The translations under genes and the position numbers were made by a program. Below are positions 17,570-27,868 of a stretch of 64,000 nt of DNA, piece by piece; position 1 is the stretch's first letter, and every line of letters begins with the position of its first letter. Under the pieces are notes generated by a model. It was not told the DNA's origin. It was given only the letters and a program-made list of their open reading frames with translations, and ran no database searches. The stretch is from assembly GCF_900111925.1 (NCBI RefSeq), contig NZ_FOKA01000011.1, forward strand, positions 62,001 to 126,000, in the 5' to 3' direction. The stretch comes from Cellulomonas marina. Lineage in GTDB: Bacteria > Actinomycetota > Actinomycetes > Actinomycetales > Cellulomonadaceae.

Positions 17570-18064
17570 GTGGGAGCACGACCGGCGCCGCGCGGCGCCC
17601 CGGTGAGCGCCGCGGGGGACGCCTCGGGCACCGGCGCGGGGGACGTCCTCGGGACCGCCGGGCCGTTCGAGGTGGAGGTGGCCTCGGGGACGGCCCGCGA
17701 CCGCCTGGCCGACCCGCTCGCCGTGCTGCCGCACGCGTGGACGCCCGGCGGGGTCGCCGTCCGTGGGTCGTTGACGGGGGCGCACGTGCTGCTCCTGGCC
17801 GTCGCCGTCTGCGTCCTCAACGACGTGCACCGGGAGGCGCAGCGGGCCGGCCTCCCGGTCGACGGGGTGCACGTGGTGGCGACGGGCTCCTTCGCCACGC
17901 CCGCCTGGGCGTCGACCGGCATCGTCTGGTCCGCCCGCGTCGACTCGTCCGCGCCGACGGACGCCGTGGCCCGGCTCCTCGACGAGGTCGAGCGCGTGGC
18001 CGAGGGGCCCCGGGCGCTCGCGGTCGGGACGGCCGTGCGACGCGGCGCGGCGGGGGCTGTGTAA
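17570..18064 (+). CDS. OsmC-like family protein with a single cysteine
   Basis: 164 residues. The region GAHVLLLAVAVCVLNDVHREAQRAGLPVDGV followed by a strand ending WSARVDSS and LLDEVERVAEG resembles the OsmC/Ohr fold, where the first catalytic cysteine lies on this long helix. Only one cysteine is present in the whole protein, so the usual two-cysteine peroxide-reducing pair is incomplete. It may not be an active peroxidase (inference). GTG 17570 has GAGGAC at reasonable distance; GTG 17603 is an alternative that removes a low-complexity start. Family assignment is tentative. Confidence 0.62.
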   Translation: MGARPAPRGAPVSAAGDASGTGAGDVLGTAGPFEVEVASGTARDRLADPLAVLPHAWTPGGVAVRGSLTGAHVLLLAVAVCVLNDVHREAQRAGLPVDGVHVVATGSFATPAWASTGIVWSARVDSSAPTDAVARLLDEVERVAEGPRALAVGTAVRRGAAGAV

Positions 18065-18292
18065 CGTTCCTGTGTCGCGTATGTTTCACCCTGCCGGATC
18101 TCGGATGCTGGAACTTACCGACCAGTTTCGATCAGGTAACGATCGCAGCGTGGCGACGAAGGGTGTCCGGTATGTCCGATTGCGCCGGACTAGCGTTTCG
18201 CTGACCCCTTGGCGGTACGGACCCGCGGGGTGGCCCGGACGCACACCGTGTGCGGGCCGAGTGGGGACGTCCCCACCTTCCCAGGAGGAACA
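18065..18292 (+). promoter_or_regulatory. Promoter/leader region of the oligopeptide importer
   Basis: No gene is seen. The segment from about 18065 to 18200 is visibly less GC-rich than its surroundings and has several -10-like hexamers (TATGTT near 18079, TAGCGT near 18191). It also has a TTACC/GGTAA inverted repeat (18115-18119 with 18135-18139). It ends with AGGAGG at 18283-18288 before the TTG start. The exact promoter was not resolved. Confidence 0.45.
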
Positions 18293-20152
18293 TTGAGGAT
18301 CACACGCAGGGCCGCGGCCGCGGTCTCGCTGACGGCGGGCGCCGCGCTCGTCCTGTCGGCGTGCTCGGGCGACAGCGGCGACGGTGACGGCGACGCGACC
18401 GCACCCGCCGACGACGCCGGGCTCAGCCAGGAGTCGGCCGTCTACATCGGGTGGAACCAGCCGTTCTTCTCGTACAACGCCAACAGCGCGACGGGCAACG
18501 CGACGGCCAACGCCATCGTGAAGTACCTGATCTCCTCGTCGTTCAACTACTACGACCAGGACCTGGCGCTGACGCCGGACGAGTCCTTCGGATCGTACGA
18601 GGTGACGTCCGAGGACCCGCTGACGGTCGAGTACACGCTCGCGGACGGCGTGCAGTGGTCGGACGAGGTCCCCGTGACCCCGACGGACATGCTCCTCGAG
18701 TGGGCGGCCCAGAGCGGGCAGTACAACAACGTCGAGCCCGAGTACGACGACGAGGGCAACGTCACCAACCAGGAGGCGGTCGACGCCGGCGTCTACTTCG
18801 ACGCCGTGTCCTCCTGCGTCCCGCTCATCGAGGAGAAGCCGGAGACCGGCGACTCCACGTTCACCATCACCTACTCGGTGCCGTTCGCCGACTGGGAGAC
18901 CTGCCTCACCGGCCCGAACCTGCCCGCGCACGTCGTGGGCCAGCGGGCGCTCGGCATCGAGGACGCGGCGGAGGCCACGCAGGCCGTCCAGGACGCCATC
19001 GTCAACGACGACCTCGAGGCGCTCGGCAAGATCGCGAAGGTGTGGAGCACCGACTTCAACTACACCTCGCTGCCGGACGACCCGGGCCTGTACCTCTCGA
19101 CCGGCGCGTACGTCATGACCGACTTCGTCGAGAACCAGTACATGACGCTCGAGGCGAACGAGAACTACACCGGTGACCTCGCCGCGGGCATCCAGACGGT
19201 GACGATCCGCTACAACGAGGACCCGCTGGCCCAGGTCCAGGCCCTGCAGAACGGGGAGCTCGACCTCATCAGCCCGCAGTCCACGGCGGACGTCCTGGCC
19301 TCCCTCGAGGCGATCGAGGGCCTCGAGGTCCAGACGGGCGACGAGGGCACGTACGAGCACGTCGACCTGCAGTTCGCCAACGGCGGGCCGTTCGACCCGG
19401 CCACCTACGGCGGCGACGCCGAGAAGGCCAAGCTCGTGCGCCAGGCGTTCCTCAAGACGATCCCGCGCCAGCAGATCGTCGACACGCTCATCGCGCCGCT
19501 GAACCCCGAGGCCGAGCTGCGCTCGTCCTACACGACGGTCCCCGGCTCGCCCAACTACGACCCGATCGTCGAGGGCAACGGCATGACCGAGCAGTACGGC
19601 GAGGTCGACATCGCCGGCGCCCAGGCCCTGCTCGCGCAGGCCGGCGTCACGACGCCGATCCAGGTCCGCCTGCTCTTCGCGCCGGACAACGTCCGCCGCC
19701 AGAACCAGTACCAGCTCATCGCCGACTCGGCGACGCAGGCCGGGTTCGAGGTCGTGCCCTACCAGGTCCAGACCGACTGGGGCACCGACCTGTCCAACGC
19801 GACGAACTTCTACGACGCGGCGCTGTTCGGGTGGCAGTCCACCTCGACCGCCGTGACGGAGTCGCAGGCGAACTACGAGACCGGTGGTGGCAACAACTAC
19901 TACGGGTACTCCAACCCGCAGGTGGACGCCCTGTACGACGAGCTGGCCGTCACCACGGACGAGGACCGTCAGGGCGAGATCCTCACGGAGATCGAGGCGC
20001 TCCTCGTCGAGGACGCGTTCGGCGTGACGATCTTCCAGTTCCCCGGCGTCACCGCCTGGGACCCGACCGCCATCAGCGGCGTCTCGAAGATCTCCATCTC
20101 GCCGACGATCTTCGCCGGCTTCTGGAACTGGACGCCGGGCGAGGGCGCCTGA
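18293..20152 (+). CDS. Oligopeptide ABC transporter substrate-binding lipoprotein
   Basis: 619 residues from a TTG start; AGGAGG lies 4 nt upstream, and the next residues form a lipoprotein signal (RITRR, hydrophobic stretch, LSAC with Cys24). The mature part is a family-5 solute-binding protein: YIGWNQPFFSYN near the N-terminus, and PNLPAHVVGQRALGI and SPQSTADVLASLEAIEGLEV in the middle. Family knowledge: binds di- or oligopeptides outside the membrane. Its place before typA matches LpqW in mycobacteria and BldK-type clusters in Streptomyces (from memory), so a signalling or envelope role is also possible. Two hairpins follow before the permease genes. Confidence 0.88.
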   Translation: MRITRRAAAAVSLTAGAALVLSACSGDSGDGDGDATAPADDAGLSQESAVYIGWNQPFFSYNANSATGNATANAIVKYLISSSFNYYDQDLALTPDESFGSYEVTSEDPLTVEYTLADGVQWSDEVPVTPTDMLLEWAAQSGQYNNVEPEYDDEGNVTNQEAVDAGVYFDAVSSCVPLIEEKPETGDSTFTITYSVPFADWETCLTGPNLPAHVVGQRALGIEDAAEATQAVQDAIVNDDLEALGKIAKVWSTDFNYTSLPDDPGLYLSTGAYVMTDFVENQYMTLEANENYTGDLAAGIQTVTIRYNEDPLAQVQALQNGELDLISPQSTADVLASLEAIEGLEVQTGDEGTYEHVDLQFANGGPFDPATYGGDAEKAKLVRQAFLKTIPRQQIVDTLIAPLNPEAELRSSYTTVPGSPNYDPIVEGNGMTEQYGEVDIAGAQALLAQAGVTTPIQVRLLFAPDNVRRQNQYQLIADSATQAGFEVVPYQVQTDWGTDLSNATNFYDAALFGWQSTSTAVTESQANYETGGGNNYYGYSNPQVDALYDELAVTTDEDRQGEILTEIEALLVEDAFGVTIFQFPGVTAWDPTAISGVSKISISPTIFAGFWNWTPGEGA

Positions 20153-20165
20153 CCCTCGCCTGACG

Positions 20166-20189
20166 GCCCGGCCGCCACGGCGGCCGGGC
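20166..20189 (+). terminator. Hairpin just after the peptide-binding protein gene
   Basis: GCCCGGCCGCC (20166-20176) pairs with GGCGGCCGGGC (20179-20189). It starts 14 nt after the stop codon and could terminate most transcripts before the permease genes. Confidence 0.65.
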
Positions 20190-20215
20190 ACCAGGACCTG
20201 CACGACAGCACCGCA

Positions 20216-20256
20216 CGCGAGGGCGCCGGGGGGCACCCACCCCCGGCGCCCTCGCG
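20216..20256. terminator. Very strong second hairpin in the oligopeptide operon
   Basis: A perfect 17-bp stem (20216-20232 with 20240-20256) and a 7-nt loop. With the first hairpin it sits between the binding-protein gene and the permeases, where it could terminate, stabilise the upstream mRNA end, or both. The 310-bp gap 20153-20462 otherwise holds only the repeat below. Confidence 0.7.
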
Positions 20257-20288
20257 CGTGCGCGCCCCGCACCACCGTCCGGAGACGC

Positions 20289-20370
20289 CGCACCGTCCCG
20301 CACCGTGCTGCGCACCGTCCTGCGCACCGTCCTGCGCACCGTCCTGCGCACCGTCCTGCGCACCGTCACA
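20289..20370. repeat. 12-bp tandem repeat in the oligopeptide operon
   Basis: Four perfect tandem copies of CGCACCGTCCTG (20311-20358) are flanked by a variant CGCACCGTGCTG (20299-20310), a 10-bp truncated unit (20289-20298) and a degenerate unit (20359-20370). It lies 93 bp before the first permease gene. All frames through it stay open because the unit length is a multiple of three, but I do not regard any as a gene. Confidence 0.9.
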
Positions 20371-20462
20371 CGTCTCGAGGCGCCGGCAGGGCCGGGGCAT
20401 AAACTCCCCCGGACGCGACAGCTCCCCTCACGAGCACCCCTCACGAGCGAGGTCCCTCTTCC

Positions 20463-21986
20463 GTGCTGAGATTCCTCTGGCGCCGCTTCGTCGCGGGCCT
20501 GGCGACCCTCCTGGTCGCCCTGTTCATCATGTACGTCCTGGTGGACCTGGCGATCGACCCGCTGGCCGACCTGCGCGAGAGCACGGCGCCCAACAAGCAG
20601 CAGCTCATCGACCAGCGCACCGCGCTGCTGCAGCTCGACACGAACGTCGTGATCCGCTTCTTCCAGTGGCTGGGGAACGTGGCCACCGGCGACCTGGGCA
20701 CGCAGTGGCGCACCGGCCAGGAGGTCAGCTCGCTCGTCGCCTCCGCGATCGTCTCCACGCTGCAGCTCGTCACCGCCGCCACCTTCGTGGCGCTCGTGCT
20801 CGGCGTCGTCGTCGGCATCGTCTCGGCCCTGCGGCAGTACAGCAGCTTCGACTACATCATCATCTTCCTCTCGTTCTTCCTGTACTCGCTGCCCTCCTTC
20901 TTCGTCGCGGTGCTGCTCAAGCAGTGGGGCGCGATCGGCTTCAACGACTTCCTGCGCGACCCCGTCATCGGCACGGGCGTCATCGTGGTGGTGGCCCTGC
21001 TGAGCGCAGGGCTGTGGAGCCTGGCGGTGGGCGGCTCCGTCCGGCGCCGGATGCAGACGGCGCTCGTGGCGGCCGTCGCCACCGGCGGGCTGCTCGTGTA
21101 CCTGCAGGTGTCGGGCTGGTGGGACCGGCCGCACATCGGCCCGGTGCTGCTCGCGCTGTTCGGCCTCGGCACGGCGGTCGCGGTGACGGGCGTCTTCGCG
21201 GGGCTGCAGAACCGGCGGGCGCTGCTCGCGGCGATCGTCGTGGCGGTGCTGGGCGTCGTGCTGAGCTTCCCGCTCGACGCCTTCTTCCGTTCCACCGACG
21301 ACGAGAGCAACTGGATGACCGCGCTGGTCGTCGCGGCGTTCACGGCCGGCGGCGCGGCGGTCGGGGTGGCCTTCGCCGGGCCCGACAAGGGCGTCTCGGC
21401 GCGCGGCGGCGCGATCACGGGCTTCGTCGTCGGGGCGCTCATCATCGTCGACCAGGTCATGGGCGTGTGGCCGGCGTACTTCGAGTTCCTGCGGGGACGG
21501 CCCATCGCGACGACGGGCGACCGCACGCCGAGCCTCGGCGGCAACTACTGGGTGGGGCTGCTCGACACGTACACGCACCTCGTCCTGCCGACGATCGCGC
21601 TCATCCTCATCTCGTTCGCGGCCTACACCCGCTACTCGCGGGCCAGCATGCTCGAGGTGATGAACCAGGACTACATCCGCACCGCCCGGGCCAAGGGCCT
21701 GCCGGAGCGGCTCGTCGTCGTCCGGCACGGGTTCCGCAACACGCTCATCCCGCTGGCCACCGTCGTGCCCATCGACATCATCACGCTCATCGGCGGCGCG
21801 ATCATCACGGAGAACATCTTCGGCCGGCCGGGGATGGGCCAGCTCTTCGTGCAGAACCTCGGTGAGGCGGACATCGAGCCCGTCATGGCCTACATCGCCA
21901 TCACGGCGGCGCTGGCGATCATCGCCAACGTCGTCGCGGACATCATCTACGCGGTCGTCGACCCCCGGATCCGGTTGGACGCATGA
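20463..21986 (+). CDS. dppB: Oligopeptide ABC permease, DppB type with a large membrane insertion
   Basis: 507 residues, against about 310-340 for a usual DppB. Residues 1-170 hold the normal N-terminus (RFLWRRFVAGLATLLVALFI) and first core helices. About 172-345 is an insertion with some five or six extra hydrophobic segments. The EAA loop follows near 390-425 (YIRTARAKGLPERLVVVRHGF) and the end is normal. Family knowledge: forms the importer channel with DppC. GTG 20463 is the start; the ribosome binding site is a weak GAGG. It overlaps dppC by an ATGA. Confidence 0.88.
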   Translation: MLRFLWRRFVAGLATLLVALFIMYVLVDLAIDPLADLRESTAPNKQQLIDQRTALLQLDTNVVIRFFQWLGNVATGDLGTQWRTGQEVSSLVASAIVSTLQLVTAATFVALVLGVVVGIVSALRQYSSFDYIIIFLSFFLYSLPSFFVAVLLKQWGAIGFNDFLRDPVIGTGVIVVVALLSAGLWSLAVGGSVRRRMQTALVAAVATGGLLVYLQVSGWWDRPHIGPVLLALFGLGTAVAVTGVFAGLQNRRALLAAIVVAVLGVVLSFPLDAFFRSTDDESNWMTALVVAAFTAGGAAVGVAFAGPDKGVSARGGAITGFVVGALIIVDQVMGVWPAYFEFLRGRPIATTGDRTPSLGGNYWVGLLDTYTHLVLPTIALILISFAAYTRYSRASMLEVMNQDYIRTARAKGLPERLVVVRHGFRNTLIPLATVVPIDIITLIGGAIITENIFGRPGMGQLFVQNLGEADIEPVMAYIAITAALAIIANVVADIIYAVVDPRIRLDA

Positions 21987-23095
21987 GCACCCAGGACACC
22001 CCCAGGACGCCCAACCAGGAGCCGGCGGGCGCGCAGGAGCACCTCGAGAACGCCATCGAGCTGCAGGACGTCGCCGGCCTCTCGCAGGGGCAGATCGTCC
22101 GGCGCCGCTTCCTGCGGCACAAGGGCGCGATCGTCGGCATGGTCGTCCTCGCCGCGATCGTCGTGCTGTCGCTCACCTCGGTCGGGTTCGGACCCGTGCC
22201 GGGCTGGTGGAAGTACACCGGCGCGTCCGACCCGGTCATCACCAACCCCGGCGGCCGTCCCACGCTGTCGATGCCGACGTGGCTCGGCGGGGAGGGCTTC
22301 GCGATCGGGGAGCACCCGCTGGGCCAGGACGAGATCGGGCGCGACATCTTCGCGCAGGTGATGAAGGGCGTGCAGACGTCCCTCATGGTCATCGTCGTCG
22401 TGGGCGCGGTGTCCACCGCGATCGGCGTGCTCGTCGGCGCGCTCGCCGGGTTCTACCGCGGGCGCCTCGACACCGCGCTCATGCGCAGCACCGACCTCGT
22501 CATCACCATGCCGACCATCGTCATCGGCGCGGTCGTCGGGAAGCTGGCGGGCGGCATCTCCGGCGTGCTGTTCGCGCTGGCCCTCGGCCTCATCCTCTGG
22601 CCGAGCCTCGCGCGGCTCGTCCGCGGCGAGTTCCTGGCGCTGCGCGAGCGGGAGTTCGTCGACGCCGCGCGCGTCGCCGGGTCCAGCAGCCGGCGGATCA
22701 TCTTCAAGCACATCCTGCCGAACGCCATCGGCGTGGTGATCGTCAGCGCCACCCTGCTCATGAGCCAGGCGATCCTGCTCGAGGCGGCGCTGTCCTACCT
22801 CGGCTTCGGCATCACGCCGCCCGAGGTCTCCCTCGGCCAGCTCATCTCCATCTACCAGAGCGCCTTCGCCACCCGGCCGTGGCTGTTCTGGTGGCCGGGC
22901 CTGTTCATCGTGCTCATCGCGCTGTGCATCAACTTCATCGGCGACGGGCTGCGCGACGCGTTCGACCCGCGCCAGAAGCGGATCCCCAGCCAGCGCGCCA
23001 TGGACCGTGCGGCCGCGCGCAGCGGCCTCGTGCCCACGTCGGGCACCGCCGGCGGCACGAGCCTGCCGGGCGGCGCCGGGGTCGGCAGCCCGTGA
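21983..23095 (+). CDS. dppC: Oligopeptide ABC permease, DppC type
   Basis: 370 residues. Seen: an N-terminal cytoplasmic region of about 40 residues, a first helix (GAIVGMVVLAAIVVLSL), an extracellular loop ending in HPLGQDEIGRDIFAQVMKG typical of DppC/OppC, and the EAA loop (REFVDAARVAGSSSRRIIFKHILPN). The ATG overlaps the dppB stop. Family knowledge: pairs with DppB as the transmembrane channel of a peptide importer. It ends 54 bp before the 3' end of an antisense PH-domain gene, and the ATPase gene comes only after that. Confidence 0.92.
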   Translation: MSTQDTPRTPNQEPAGAQEHLENAIELQDVAGLSQGQIVRRRFLRHKGAIVGMVVLAAIVVLSLTSVGFGPVPGWWKYTGASDPVITNPGGRPTLSMPTWLGGEGFAIGEHPLGQDEIGRDIFAQVMKGVQTSLMVIVVVGAVSTAIGVLVGALAGFYRGRLDTALMRSTDLVITMPTIVIGAVVGKLAGGISGVLFALALGLILWPSLARLVRGEFLALREREFVDAARVAGSSSRRIIFKHILPNAIGVVIVSATLLMSQAILLEAALSYLGFGITPPEVSLGQLISIYQSAFATRPWLFWWPGLFIVLIALCINFIGDGLRDAFDPRQKRIPSQRAMDRAAARSGLVPTSGTAGGTSLPGGAGVGSP

Positions 23096-23148
23096 CCGCG
23101 GGCGGCGCCACCACCGCCGGCACCGTCGGCCCTGCCGTCGCGGCGCCG

Positions 23149-23679
23149 TCAGGCCGTCGCGCCCAGCAGGACCGCGAGCACCGGCAGGCCGACGAGACCC
23201 ACCACCGTGGCGGTGTGGACGCGTCGGGTGACGGGAGGCGCGGCGACGTCCGCGGCCGGCGGGCCGACGAGCGGGTCCAGCAGGGCGGCGCCCTCGTCCG
23301 CCGGCCCACGCCGCCCCGAGGCGGACCCGAGGGCGGCGGAGCCCGGCGCGGCCCACACCGGCACCACGCCGCCGTCCGTCACGAGCTCCAGGCCCCACCG
23401 CCCGCGCACCGCGCGCAGGGCGCCGCGGGGCACGACGACGGTCGCCAGGACGTTGCGCACGACGACGCGCTCGTCGCCCACCTCCAGCGCCGGGCGCCAG
23501 AACAGGGCCCACGCCGCCAGCACGGCCCACGCCGCCCACGCGGATGCGACACGCAGACCGCCGGGGTCGTCGGCGGCCACCGCGACGAGCGCCACCAGGA
23601 CCACCAGCACCACCGCGACCACCAGCGCCCGGCCGTAGGCGGACCGGGCGACGTGCACGGGAGCCGGGTCGTCGGACAC
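23149..23679 (-). CDS. PH-domain membrane protein, antisense inside the peptide operon
   Basis: 176 residues. Two N-terminal hydrophobic segments (ALVVAVVLVVLVALVAVA and WAAWAVLAAWALFW) precede a bacterial PH-like segment: RPALEVGDERVVVRNVLATVVVPRGALRAVRGRWGLELVTDGG, close to the pattern of the actinobacterial low-molecular-weight antigen 6 PH family. A C-terminal hydrophobic stretch ends the protein. Function is unknown. It lies opposite to, and between, dppC and the ATPase gene. The GTG at 23679 lacks a clear ribosome binding site. Confidence 0.75.
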   Translation of the reverse strand: MSDDPAPVHVARSAYGRALVVAVVLVVLVALVAVAADDPGGLRVASAWAAWAVLAAWALFWRPALEVGDERVVVRNVLATVVVPRGALRAVRGRWGLELVTDGGVVPVWAAPGSAALGSASGRRGPADEGAALLDPLVGPPAADVAAPPVTRRVHTATVVGLVGLPVLAVLLGATA

Positions 23680-23760
23680 GCCCCCATGCTGACGCACGTG
23701 ACGAGCACGGTGCGCGCGACGCCCACCCGGCGCCGCGACCACCGGAGAGGACACTGAACC

Positions 23761-25644
23761 GTGGCCATCGACACCTCCTCCGTCCCGGCACCGACCCCGT
23801 CCGTCGCGCCGGTGCTGTCCGTGCGGGACCTCGGCGTGGACTTCTACGTCGACGGCACCTGGTACCCGGCCGCCAAGGGCGTCAGCTACGACGTGCGCCC
23901 GGGCGAGGTGCTGGCCATCGTCGGCGAGTCCGGGTCGGGCAAGACGCAGTCGTCCATGGCGCTGCTCGGCCTGCTGCCCGCCAACGGCCGGGCCCGCGGC
24001 AGCGCCCGGCTGGGCGACCGGGAGCTGCTCGGCATGTCGACGAGCCGCCTGCGCCGCATCCGCGGGCGCGAGATCGCGATGATCTTCCAGGAGCCGATGA
24101 CGGCCCTGAACCCCGTCTACACGATCGGCTTCCAGATCGTGGAGACGCTGCGCGCACACTTCGACATGGGGCCGCGGGCCGCGAAGGAGCGGGCGCTGGA
24201 GCTGCTGCGCCTCGTCGAGATCCCGGACCCCGAGACCCGGTTCAGCTCGTTCCCGCACCAGCTCTCCGGCGGGCAGCGGCAGCGCGCGATGATCGCCCAG
24301 TCGCTGGCCTGCGACCCGCAGCTGCTCATCGCCGACGAGCCGACCACCGCGCTCGACGTGACGGTCCAGGCCGAGATCCTCGGGCTCATGCGCAGCCTGC
24401 GCGACCGGCTCGACAGCGGCATCGTCCTCATCACCCACGACATGGGCGTGGTGGCGGACATGGCCGACACGATCATGGTGATGAAGGACGGCGAGGTCGT
24501 CGAGAAGGGCTCGACGGCCCAGGTGTTCGGCGACCCGCAGCACCCCTACACGCGCCGCCTGCTCGACGCGGTGCCGCACCTCGGCCGCCACACGGGCCCC
24601 GGTGCGGGTGCCGGGGCGGGGACCACCACGACGCCCGACGTCGCGGGCGCGAGCGCCGGCGGGGCGGCGACGACGCGCCCGCGCACCGGTGCGCACGCGG
24701 CCGGTGCCGGGGATGCGCGGCCCGTGGTCCTCGAGGCCGTGGACATGGTGGTCGAGTACCCGGGCCGGGGCCGCACGCCCGCGTTCCGCGCCGTCGACGA
24801 GGTGAGCCTGACCATCCGCCAGGGCGAGGTCGTCGGCCTCGTCGGGGAGTCGGGGTCGGGCAAGACGACCATCGGCCGCGCGGTCGTCGGGCTGCTGCCG
24901 GTGACGGGCGGCTCGCTGTCGATCGCGGGGACGGACATGGTCGGTGCGTCCGCGAAGACGCTGAGGCCGCTGCGCAGCCAGGTCGGCATCGTCTTCCAGG
25001 ACCCGGGCTCGTCGCTCAACCCGCGCCTGCCGATCGGCGAGTCCATCGCCGAGCCGCTCATGCTGCACAAGGGCGTCTCGGGCAAGGAGCTGAGCACGCA
25101 GGTCGAGCGCCTGCTCGACCAGGTGCAGCTCCCGCGGGCCATGCGCAACCGCTACCCGCACGAGCTGTCGGGCGGCCAGCGCCAGCGCGTCGGCATCGCC
25201 CGCGCGCTCTCGCTGGAGCCCAAGCTCCTCGTCGCCGACGAGCCGACGTCCGCGCTCGACGTCTCGGTCCAGGCGGCCGTGCTCGAGATCTTCCAGGAGC
25301 TGCAGCGCGAGCACGGCTTCGCGTGCCTGTTCATCAGCCACGACCTCGCGGTGGTCGAGATCCTGTCCGACCGGATCGCGGTCATGCACCACGGCCGGCT
25401 CGTCGAGGTCGGGCCGACGGAGCAGGTGGTGCGGGCCCCGCAGGACCCGTACACCCAGCGGCTGCTGGCCGCCGTGCCCGTGCCGGACCCGGAGGAGCAG
25501 CGCCGCCGCCGCGAGGCGCGCGCCGCGCTGCTCGGCGGGGCGCACGACGAGGAGGACGAGGCGCCGCGTCGCGGGCACGGGCACCACGTCGGCGACGAGG
25601 CGGCGGAGGTCGAGGCGGCCCACCCGCCGATCCCCGGCCTGTAG
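23761..25644 (+). CDS. Oligopeptide ABC importer, fused DppD-DppF double ATPase
   Basis: 627 residues with two complete ATPase halves. The first (about 18-275) has Walker [20 protein letters not shown] and [12 protein letters not shown]. The second (about 325-575) has [19 protein letters not shown] and [12 protein letters not shown]. Each ends with the oligopeptide-specific [12 protein letters not shown] region. A Gly/Ala/Thr-rich linker (about 280-322) joins them, and the last 50 residues are charged and His-rich. Family knowledge: energises the DppBC channel. GTG 23761 has GGAGAGG upstream. It is separated from dppC by the antisense PH gene, so it may have its own promoter. Confidence 0.94.
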   Translation: MAIDTSSVPAPTPSVAPVLSVRDLGVDFYVDGTWYPAAKGVSYDVRPGEVLAIVGESGSGKTQSSMALLGLLPANGRARGSARLGDRELLGMSTSRLRRIRGREIAMIFQEPMTALNPVYTIGFQIVETLRAHFDMGPRAAKERALELLRLVEIPDPETRFSSFPHQLSGGQRQRAMIAQSLACDPQLLIADEPTTALDVTVQAEILGLMRSLRDRLDSGIVLITHDMGVVADMADTIMVMKDGEVVEKGSTAQVFGDPQHPYTRRLLDAVPHLGRHTGPGAGAGAGTTTTPDVAGASAGGAATTRPRTGAHAAGAGDARPVVLEAVDMVVEYPGRGRTPAFRAVDEVSLTIRQGEVVGLVGESGSGKTTIGRAVVGLLPVTGGSLSIAGTDMVGASAKTLRPLRSQVGIVFQDPGSSLNPRLPIGESIAEPLMLHKGVSGKELSTQVERLLDQVQLPRAMRNRYPHELSGGQRQRVGIARALSLEPKLLVADEPTSALDVSVQAAVLEIFQELQREHGFACLFISHDLAVVEILSDRIAVMHHGRLVEVGPTEQVVRAPQDPYTQRLLAAVPVPDPEEQRRRREARAALLGGAHDEEDEAPRRGHGHHVGDEAAEVEAAHPPIPGL

Positions 25645-25733
25645 GGCACGCGGGCCCGGGCAGGGGCCGCGGGAGGAGATCGCGCAGGGGCCCGACGCCG
25701 GGGGATCGGCGCAGGGGGACGGGCGGCGGTACC

Positions 25734-25885
25734 ATGAGGGCCGCGCAGCGTCGCCGCGACGAGTCCCGCCCCCGCACCGCACCGGCCCCCCGGCCCTCGC
25801 GCGGGGGTGCGGCGGCCCCGCCGGGCACCCCGGCGGGCCGCGGCCGGACCTCGGCCGCGCGCGCGAACCGCCTCCCCGCGTCGAG

Positions 25886-25889
<4 letters not shown>
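25734..25889 (+). CDS. Possible 51-residue upstream ORF coupled to typA
   Basis: ATG 25734 opens a 51-codon frame rich in Arg, Pro and Ala whose stop codon overlaps the typA ATG at 25886 as ATGA. typA itself has no visible ribosome binding site, so coupling through this ORF would explain its translation. Against it: Arg-rich open frames are common by chance at this GC content, and a -10-like TACCAT at 25730-25735 overlaps its start. Treat as a candidate only. Confidence 0.35.
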
Positions 25890-27844
<1,955 letters not shown>

Positions 27845-27868
27845 CCCGCGGCCCGCACGAGCACAGGC

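Noticed and set aside
20289..20370. The tandem repeat as a CRISPR array.
   Set aside because: Units are only 12 bp, directly adjacent, without unique spacers, and no cas genes are present.
20258..20462. A frame through the 12-bp repeats encoding CAPS-type repeats upstream of dppB.
   Set aside because: No ribosome binding site or domain; the repeats lack stops in every frame because the unit length is a multiple of three.
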